A stretch of 5,169 bases of DNA from Mediterranea massiliensis (GTDB lineage Bacteria; Bacteroidota; Bacteroidia; Bacteroidales; Bacteroidaceae): the NCBI GenBank assembly GCA_958402075.1, contig CATXSD010000169.1, positions 1 through 5,169 on the forward strand. Direction: 5' to 3'. Position numbers and translations under genes: made by a program. Below are positions 1 through 5,169 of the stretch, one piece after another; position 1 is the first letter of the stretch, and each line of letters starts with the position of its first letter. The notes under the pieces were generated by a model. That model searched no databases. It was not told the DNA's origin and saw nothing but the letters and a program-made list of their open reading frames with translations.

Positions 1-1060
1 CTGTTTCATCAACGCTGTCGTGTTTGGTGGACTGGCATTCATTTTTCTCGACGACATTCTGCGCTTCTTCGGAGCCAGCACCGATACCCTGCCCTATGCC
101 CGCGACTTCATGCAAATCATTCTGCTGGGCACGCCCATTACCTACACCATGATCGGGCTGAACCACATCATGCGTGCCACGGGCCATCCGAAGAAGGCCA
201 TGCTGACATCGCTTGCCACCGTGGTGTCCAACATCATCCTCGCTCCCCTCTTCATTTTCCAGTTCGGCTGGGGCATACAGGGGGCGGCGCTGGCTACAGT
301 CATCTCGCAGTTCATCGGCACGCTGTGGGTGCTGAACCACTTCCTCCGTCGTTCCAATCCCATCCGCCTGCATCGCAACTTCTACCGCCTGGAGCGGCGC
401 ATCGTGGGCAGCATTTTCTCCATCGGCATGTCTCCGTTCCTGATGAACGTCACGGCCTGCGCCATCGTCATCCTCATCAACAACAGCCTGCGTCACCACG
501 GGGGCGACATGGCCATCGGCGCCTATGGCATCATCAACCGCCTGCTAATGCTCTACGTCATGATTGTAATCGGACTGACGATGGGCATGCAGCCCATCGT
601 GGGCTACAATTTCGGTGCCCGCAAGCTGGACCGCGTGAAGCGTACCCTTCGCCTGAGCATCATTGCAGGTGTGTGCATCACCTCCAGCGGGTTCGTCATC
701 TGTGAGCTGTTCCCCCATGCCGTCGCTTCGGTATTCACTTCGGACGAGGCACTCATCGGCATGGCGGCTCACGGCCTGCGCATCTGTGTGGCTATCTTCC
801 CCCTCATCGGAGCTCAGATGGTCATCGGCAATTTCTTCCAAAGCATCGGCAAGGCCAAGGTCAGCATCTTCATGTCGCTCACGCGCCAGCTCATCTACCT
901 CTTGCCCTGCCTGCTTGTCTTCCCACGGTTCATGGGGCTGGACGGTGTATGGGCCAGCATGCCTGTCAGCGATTTCTTCGCCTTCGTCACGGCTGTGCTC
1001 ATCTTGCTGTGGTACATCAAGAACCATCGCCTGATGCCGCCCCTCACCACTAACCGCTAA
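1..1060 (+). CDS. MATE-family efflux transporter, 5'-truncated by window edge
   Basis: Inner-membrane antiporter of the MATE family, which exports cationic drugs or metabolites in exchange for H+ or Na+. The frame is open from the window edge (first full codon at base 2) to TAA at 1058-1060, about 352 residues. Family members usually have 440-460, so roughly 100 N-terminal residues are missing; the GTG at base 20 is probably internal. Numbering from that GTG, about nine to ten hydrophobic helices follow (for example 30-52, 60-82, 88-108, 130-155, 165-190, 210-230, 285-302, 310-334). Family hallmarks seen are 'GLNHIMRATGHPKKAM' (47-61), 'NIILAPLFIF' (71-80) followed by 'GIQGAALATVISQ' (85-97), and the second-lobe signature 'GMQPIVGYNFGAR' (189-201). 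The usual Asp of the 'NIILDP' motif is Ala75 here. The last six residues (PLTTNR) and the stop lie in a 7-bp repeat. The family call is firm. Substrate, coupling ion and subfamily cannot be assigned, so no gene symbol is given. Confidence 0.93.
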   Translation, partial: CFINAVVFGGLAFIFLDDILRFFGASTDTLPYARDFMQIILLGTPITYTMIGLNHIMRATGHPKKAMLTSLATVVSNIILAPLFIFQFGWGIQGAALATVISQFIGTLWVLNHFLRRSNPIRLHRNFYRLERRIVGSIFSIGMSPFLMNVTACAIVILINNSLRHHGGDMAIGAYGIINRLLMLYVMIVIGLTMGMQPIVGYNFGARKLDRVKRTLRLSIIAGVCITSSGFVICELFPHAVASVFTSDEALIGMAAHGLRICVAIFPLIGAQMVIGNFFQSIGKAKVSIFMSLTRQLIYLLPCLLVFPRFMGLDGVWASMPVSDFFAFVTAVLILLWYIKNHRLMPPLTTNR

Positions 1061-1077
1061 CCGCTCACCACTAACCG
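1043..1077. repeat. degenerate 7-bp tandem repeat (five heptads) between convergent genes
   Basis: Five consecutive heptads are seen: CTCACCA (1043), CTAACCG (1050), CTAACCG (1057), CTCACCA (1064) and CTAACCG (1071). The following heptad (1078-1084, CTGCCTA) is a weaker match containing the stop codon of the minus-strand permease. The same block can be read as a 21-bp near-duplication (1040-1060 and 1061-1081, 18 of 21 positions equal). It encodes the last residues and TAA stop of the MATE gene and covers nearly the whole 21-bp space between the convergent genes. Each CTAACCG unit carries TAA on the plus strand and TAG on the minus strand. No hairpin typical of an intrinsic terminator is visible, because the array is strongly strand-biased (C/A on plus, G/T on minus). 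Confidence 0.8.
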
Positions 1078-1081
1078 CTGC

Positions 1082-3382
1082 CTACTCGTTCCTGAGACCC
1101 CGCACTGGGTTCTCCCTTGCGATGCGCCAGGCCTTGCTGAGAGCCACACCCGCGATGATGAGCAGAAGCAGCAGGGCGGCTCCTATATAGACGGCTGCCA
1201 AACCGCCCACAGCGTCACGGAACTGCTCCATCCACAACCGCCCGACCCACCAGGCGCCTGCTGTACCCACAACTACCGAAGGAACCGACAGCCACGTCAC
1301 GTCGCGCAGCAGGAGGCGCAGGATGTCACTTGTCTCTGCCCCGTTCACCTTGCGGATGGCTATCTCCTTGGAGCGGAGGCGGATTTCATCGTTCACGTAG
1401 CCCGTCAGACCCAGCAGGATGATAAAGAGGATGGCCACGGAAGCCAGCAACGTGACGTTGCGGAACAGGCGCACGGAGTCGGAATAACTGCGCATCGTCT
1501 GCTCCATGGAGCGGAAGGCCAAGTCGGCCTGCGGAAAGATGCGGGCCATATCGGCGTTCAGGCGGAGCAGGTTGTCATCGAACGGCTCCTTCAGCCGCAC
1601 GGAGACGTCCAGACCGACCCCTTCACACCACTCCACCAGCACAGGCGTATCGTCGTCCGCAGCCAGCGGAAAGGCGAAGTCGTCCAGCAGTCCCACTACC
1701 GTGCCGTAGTCGTTCACCGTCCGGCCGATGGGGCTGTCCGTCCATCCTATCTTGCGGCAGAAGGCCTCGTTCACCAGCAGTTGGCGGTCGCCCGTCAGGT
1801 TGTGCCCCTCCTTCAGGCGGAGGCCGATGAAGGGCAGATAGTCGGCCGTAAACCAGGCGTTGCGCGGATAGAACAGCTCGTTGCCCTGCGCGTCGCAGAC
1901 GGGGCGGTTGGAAACAAAGCCCAGCATGGTGCACTGCGACGAAGCCACGGCCTGCACATAGGGCAGATTACGCAGCTGGGCACACAGTTGGTCGCCGTCC
2001 GTCATGCCCCGCTGTACGAAGGCTACGCGCTCGGGGTTCCATCCGCGGTCGCGCCTTGTCAGATGGACATACTGCACGGCCACGACCAGCATCATGCCCA
2101 GCACGAAGGCCGCCCCCGTGAACTGGATGACGAGCAGCGTCCGCTTCCATCCGCGGCGGCCGGCAGCATAGCGGCGGAACACTTGCGTCACAGGGATGCG
2201 GGCAAACAACAGGGCGGGCAGGCATCCGCCCACCACAAACAGCACGCCCAGCGCCAGCAGCGGTGCATAGAGGTTGGACGGAGCAAACAGTACGCCGAGG
2301 GGCACGCCTGCCAGCTCTTCCATCCCGTCGCGGAAAAGGAAGGTCAGCAAGGCGGCCAGCAAGAGGGAAAGCAGCACGACCACCGCCGTCTCCAGCAGAA
2401 ACAGGCGGAAGATACTCCCACTGCCCGCGCCGCTGCACTTGTGCACACCGATGGCCTTGGCCCGCCGCGTCAGCGAGGCGACGGAGACAAGCACGTAGTT
2501 GAACGCCGTGACCAGCAGCAGCGCGATGCCCAGAAAAGCCATGACGGCCACCATCCGCCGCACCTTGGGCAGGCTGAGGTGCGCATCGCGCAGCGGAGTG
2601 AGGTGGACGGAAAGCTCCAGCCCGCTGTCGGGCGGCAGGTGGCGGGCAATGTCGGCCGAGAGGCGTTCGTTCAACCAGGCGGCATCCTGCGGACTGCGCA
2701 GGCGCACGTAGCCGTTGTAGTTACCCCCGCTGTTCCATCCCTGCCCCCACTGCGTATACCGGCCGATGGCGGCAAAGGAAACCACGGCCTCGGGACACTT
2801 CTCGAGGGAAGTGTTAGGCGGCACGTCGCGGAAGATGCCCTTGACGAGCAGCGTCACTTGGTTGCCCTGAATGTTGTAGCCCACCGTCTTGCCAAGAGGA
2901 CTCTCGTCGCCGAACAGGCGGCGCGCACCCGCCTCGGAGAGGAAGACCGCATCGGGGCTGGCCAGGTCCTGCGGATTTCCCTCCAGCACGTCCAGCCCCA
3001 AGACGGAGAAGAACAGTGTGTCGCCCATCAGGGTGGCGAGCTGTACCTCCCTTTCGCCCAAGCGGTAGCGGTCACCGAAGAGCGAGCAGCAGACAGTACC
3101 TCCCTGCACACGGTCGGGGTGCAAGGCAGCTATCGTGCCGGGGATGGGCATCAGGGTGTAGACCGACTCCTCCCCTTGCGGCAGGCCGTCCTTCAGCCAG
3201 CCTGTCTTCACCTGATAGAGCCTGTCGGCCTCGTGGTAGAAGTTGTCGTAACTCAGTTCGAAGGCGATTCTTGCGAAGAGAAACACCGACACCAGCAGCC
3301 CCAAGGCCAGCGAAACAACCTTGACCAGGTTTGCGCCGGCCTGATGGGTCAGAGCTTGTAGGGTATAATAAAACTGTCTCAT
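1082..3382 (-). CDS. FtsX/MacB-type ABC transporter permease, complete (766 aa)
   Basis: Permease subunit of a type VII (MacB/LolCDE/FtsX-like) ABC transporter, predicted in the inner membrane with two large periplasmic domains. It follows the two-fold plan: TM1 at about 21-41, then the MacB-type periplasmic domain opening with 'FELSYDNFYHEADRLYQV' (41-58); TMs at about 276-300, 325-350 and 370-393; then the second half with TM at 413-438, periplasmic domain to about 640, and TMs at 643-663, 695-715 and 728-748. Cytoplasmic coupling motifs are 'RRAKAIGVHKCSGA' (306-319) and the canonical 'RSKEIAIRKVNGAE' (670-683). The C-terminus 'KAWRIARENPV' is typical of Bacteroidetes permeases. The ATG at 3382-3380 is well supported: an in-frame TGA lies three codons upstream and the N-terminus fits the family. 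No Shine-Dalgarno is seen, as usual in this phylum. There are no Walker motifs, so a separate ATPase is required. The gene follows its paralogue by 68 bp, suggesting one operon and possibly a heteromeric or alternative permease. Substrate unknown. Confidence 0.93.
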   Translation of the reverse strand: MRQFYYTLQALTHQAGANLVKVVSLALGLLVSVFLFARIAFELSYDNFYHEADRLYQVKTGWLKDGLPQGEESVYTLMPIPGTIAALHPDRVQGGTVCCSLFGDRYRLGEREVQLATLMGDTLFFSVLGLDVLEGNPQDLASPDAVFLSEAGARRLFGDESPLGKTVGYNIQGNQVTLLVKGIFRDVPPNTSLEKCPEAVVSFAAIGRYTQWGQGWNSGGNYNGYVRLRSPQDAAWLNERLSADIARHLPPDSGLELSVHLTPLRDAHLSLPKVRRMVAVMAFLGIALLLVTAFNYVLVSVASLTRRAKAIGVHKCSGAGSGSIFRLFLLETAVVVLLSLLLAALLTFLFRDGMEELAGVPLGVLFAPSNLYAPLLALGVLFVVGGCLPALLFARIPVTQVFRRYAAGRRGWKRTLLVIQFTGAAFVLGMMLVVAVQYVHLTRRDRGWNPERVAFVQRGMTDGDQLCAQLRNLPYVQAVASSQCTMLGFVSNRPVCDAQGNELFYPRNAWFTADYLPFIGLRLKEGHNLTGDRQLLVNEAFCRKIGWTDSPIGRTVNDYGTVVGLLDDFAFPLAADDDTPVLVEWCEGVGLDVSVRLKEPFDDNLLRLNADMARIFPQADLAFRSMEQTMRSYSDSVRLFRNVTLLASVAILFIILLGLTGYVNDEIRLRSKEIAIRKVNGAETSDILRLLLRDVTWLSVPSVVVGTAGAWWVGRLWMEQFRDAVGGLAAVYIGAALLLLLIIAGVALSKAWRIARENPVRGLRNE

Positions 3383-3450
3383 ATACTGTCATACAAATGA
3401 TTCATTGGCAAAATTCAATCGGCGCATGGAAGGCCGTCAACATCGACAAG
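3383..3450 (-). other. 68-bp intergenic spacer between the two permease genes
   Basis: This is the only sizeable non-coding gap. Its half next to the downstream start codon is clearly AT-richer than the flanking genes. It contains an 11-bp inverted repeat with a single-base centre (AATGA-T-TCATT, 3396-3406), too short to act as a terminator. No T-run follows a stem, so transcription from the upstream permease probably continues into the downstream one. The first codons of the downstream gene (3360-3382) share the AT-rich character. Confidence 0.6.
3409..3441 (-). promoter_or_regulatory. weak Bacteroidetes-type promoter candidate
   Basis: On the minus strand, GTTG (3441-3438) is separated by 21 bases from GAATTTTG (3416-3409). 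The known Bacteroides housekeeping pattern is TTTG or TTG at -33 and TAnnTTTG at -7, about 19-21 bases apart. The -7 match has five of six defined positions, the -33 match is minimal, and the first position of the -7 box is wrong. Transcription would start about 20-25 bases before the ATG at 3382. It could give the second permease an internal promoter, but chance matches of this quality are common. Confidence 0.2.
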
Positions 3451-5169
3451 CTACTCGCTCTTAATGCTCAGCACAGGGTTTTCGTTGGCTATCCGCCATG
3501 CCTTCAGCACCACCACCGCCACCACGAGCACCAGCAGCAGAAGGGCCAGCAGGACATACCACACGGCCGAAAGCAGACGGCTGTCGGCAAATTGCTGCAT
3601 CCACTGGCCGGAGACGTACCACGCCACGGCCATGCCTGCCGCGACGGCCAGCACGGCTATCTTGAGGATGTCCAGCGAGAGCAGGCGCAGGATGTCGGAC
3701 GCTTCGGCGCCGTTCACCTTGCGGATGGCTATTTCCTTGGAGCGTCGCTGCGTCTCGTCGCTGACGTAGCCGATGAGCCCCATCAGCACGATGAGGATGA
3801 TGCAGGCGGTGGTAACCCACACAGTGTTGCGGAAAGTAGAGACGCTGGCATTCTGCTCGCGGCGGATGTCCTGATAGGTGGTGAACTCCAGCGACAGGTC
3901 GGGATAGGTGGACTTGACGAAGGCGTTCAGACGCTTCAGGTTCTCGTCCAGCGGGGCCTTCAGGCGGACGTTGAAGGTGCGAAGACGGTCGTTCAGGATG
4001 AAGGCGGTGCAGGTCTGGCTCGCGAAGAAGCCCATGTTGCGCACATTCTCCACCACACCTGTCACGATGGCCGGCTCTTCCAGTCCTGCCCAGGAGGGAT
4101 CGATGGGCAGCTGGCGGCCGATGGCGGTGTCGCCCCACTTCAACGTCTCCACCGTCTTGCGGCCCACCACGGCTTCGCCCCGATGCTGCGGCCAATGACC
4201 TTCCAGCAGCTGGAGGCCCGTCACCTGAGGGAAATCCTTGTCTATCTGCGTGAAGTGCAGGGGGCAGATGAAGTTGCCCTGGTTGTCCAGCAGCCGATAG
4301 GTGCTGAAGTGGGCCAGCAGATGGGAGCCACTTCCGGCCACGGCCTCGACGTAGGGTTCACGACGAATGGCGTCGGCCACGCCCTGCGCCCGCTGGATGT
4401 TGCCCGTTACCATCCCCACGGCCAGCCCTTCGGCGCGGAAACCTACGCTGCGCGTCATCAGTTCATGATACTGCCACACGGTGGTCAGCAGCAGGCCGCC
4501 GATGAAGGACACGCCGATGAACTGCACGAACAACAGGCCCCGCTTCCACGAACGCTTGCCGTCGGTATAGCGGCGGAACACCTGCGTCACAGGGATGCGG
4601 GCATAGATGCGCCCCGGCACCACGCCCGCCACGAGGAAGAGCAGCAGCACCGTGCCCAGCGGCACGTAGAGCGTCTGCCAGGTGAAGAGGTCGGTCAGGC
4701 GGCTGCCCAGCAGCTCCTCCACCTGCTCGCGCAGCAGCCACAACAGCACGCCGCCGCAAAGGATGGAGGCCACTACCAGCAGCCCCGTCTCCCAGAGGAA
4801 CATCGAGAGGATGTGCCAGCCATCGGCGCCGCTGCACTTGTGCACGCCCACCAGCTTGGCCCGCCGGCTCATGGCGGCCACGGCGCGTAGCACGTAGTTC
4901 AGGATGGAGACGAAGAAGATGGAGAAGCCCAGCACGCCGAGGATGACCAACCGCCGCGTGCTGTCGGGAAAGGAGCGGTAAACCTTATACAAGGGCAGGA
5001 CGCTGTACTCCGTCACCACGTCGTCACCCAGGTGCGGGTCGGTATATTGTTCCACGGCCTTCTGGATGCGGCTGTTCATTGCGTCCACATCGGCGGGCTG
5101 CTTCAGGCGGAACAGGACACCGTAGAGGTTGTTCATGTCCCCTGTGCCCCTTCCGTAGGCCCCGTCCAT
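3451..5169 (-). CDS. FtsX/MacB-type ABC transporter permease, N-terminus beyond window edge
   Basis: Paralogue of the adjacent permease, with the same predicted role in an inner-membrane MacB/LolCDE-like transporter. The frame is open to the window edge, with 572 codons visible. The first codon is an ATG, but alignment places it at about residue 205 of the 766-residue neighbour, inside the first periplasmic domain. It is therefore probably internal, with about 200 residues (TM1 and most of that domain) missing. Predicted TMs lie at about 73-97, 122-146, 165-187, 209-232, 448-469, 500-519 and 534-556. Motifs seen are 'RRAKLVGVHKCSGA' (102-115), 'ARIPVTQVFRRY' (190-201) and 'RSKEIAIRKVNGAE' (476-489), with C-terminus 'KAWRIANENPVLSIKSE'. 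The second periplasmic domain is about 10 residues longer than in the neighbour. There is no ATP-binding domain. The gene ends with TAG, 68 bp before the next permease, which it precedes in the presumed operon. Family firm; start, substrate and partner ATPase not visible. Confidence 0.92.
   Translation of the reverse strand: MDGAYGRGTGDMNNLYGVLFRLKQPADVDAMNSRIQKAVEQYTDPHLGDDVVTEYSVLPLYKVYRSFPDSTRRLVILGVLGFSIFFVSILNYVLRAVAAMSRRAKLVGVHKCSGADGWHILSMFLWETGLLVVASILCGGVLLWLLREQVEELLGSRLTDLFTWQTLYVPLGTVLLLFLVAGVVPGRIYARIPVTQVFRRYTDGKRSWKRGLLFVQFIGVSFIGGLLLTTVWQYHELMTRSVGFRAEGLAVGMVTGNIQRAQGVADAIRREPYVEAVAGSGSHLLAHFSTYRLLDNQGNFICPLHFTQIDKDFPQVTGLQLLEGHWPQHRGEAVVGRKTVETLKWGDTAIGRQLPIDPSWAGLEEPAIVTGVVENVRNMGFFASQTCTAFILNDRLRTFNVRLKAPLDENLKRLNAFVKSTYPDLSLEFTTYQDIRREQNASVSTFRNTVWVTTACIILIVLMGLIGYVSDETQRRSKEIAIRKVNGAEASDILRLLSLDILKIAVLAVAAGMAVAWYVSGQWMQQFADSRLLSAVWYVLLALLLLVLVVAVVVLKAWRIANENPVLSIKSE

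Noticed and set aside
545..1027. 160-codon minus-strand frame inside the MATE gene
   Set aside because: Acidic, low-complexity translation lying antisense to well-conserved MATE helices; no independent support.
1043..1077. CRISPR array or phage attachment site
   Set aside because: Units are 7 bp with no spacers, and no cas, integrase or transposase gene is nearby.
1061..1081. Bidirectional intrinsic terminator between the convergent genes
   Set aside because: The sequence is C/A-rich on one strand with no complementary G-rich arm, so no stem can form.
1781..3361. 526-codon plus-strand open frame antisense to the complete permease
   Set aside because: It shares codon register with the real gene, has a low-complexity basic/His/Gln-rich translation, no domain or hydrophobic pattern, and the opposite strand encodes a clear membrane protein.
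3396..3406. 11-bp inverted repeat in the permease spacer as a terminator or operator
   Set aside because: Five-base AT-rich arms with a one-base centre and no following T-run; too weak to support either role.
3461..4195. 244-codon minus-strand frame overlapping the truncated permease in another frame
   Set aside because: Arg/His/Gly-rich shadow frame typical of GC-rich coding; the overlapping frame carries the FtsX motifs.
3331..4890. 519-codon plus-strand open frame antisense to the truncated permease
   Set aside because: Same reason; it also runs across the intergenic gap and into the neighbouring gene's start, as expected for a chance frame.
5167..5169. ATG at the window edge as true start of the upstream permease
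   Set aside because: Alignment with the paralogue puts it within the first periplasmic domain, with no TM1 before it; the gene most likely continues outside the window.

Overview
The window looks like chromosomal DNA from a member of the Bacteroidales. The main clue is a pair of adjacent, long FtsX/MacB-type ABC permeases with the two-fold repeat (8 predicted membrane segments) and the C-terminal 'KAWRIA.ENPV' ending that is common in gut Bacteroidetes. The gene starts also lack a Shine-Dalgarno sequence. Base composition is GC-rich (well over half by eye), higher than in classical Bacteroides, so a GC-rich genus such as Alistipes or a similar lineage is possible. The genus cannot be fixed from this sequence.

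Layout: (1) Bases 1-1060, plus strand, hold the C-terminal three quarters of a MATE-family multidrug/cation antiporter whose 5' end lies outside the window. (2) Bases 1043-1077 are a degenerate 7-bp tandem repeat (CTAACCG/CTCACCA). It supplies the stop codon of the MATE gene and fills almost all of the 21-bp gap to the convergent neighbour. (3) Bases 1082-3382, minus strand, hold a complete 766-residue ABC transporter permease. (4) Bases 3383-3450 are a 68-bp AT-richer gap with a weak promoter-like match and an 8-codon upstream reading frame. (5) Bases 3451-5169, minus strand, hold a second, paralogous permease, running out of the window at its N-terminal side (about 200 residues missing).

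The two permeases lie head to tail, with the truncated one upstream, and are probably co-transcribed. They are clear paralogues that retain near-identical DNA over their cytoplasmic coupling motifs. Both lack an ATP-binding domain, so they need a separate LolD/MacB-like ATPase, which is not in the window. The likely role is MacB/LolCDE-like mechanotransmission across the inner membrane (export or envelope maintenance); the substrate is unknown. The MATE gene is a separate, convergent unit. No RNA gene, CRISPR array, insertion sequence or novel defence system is visible, and there is no gene-free stretch above 300 bases.
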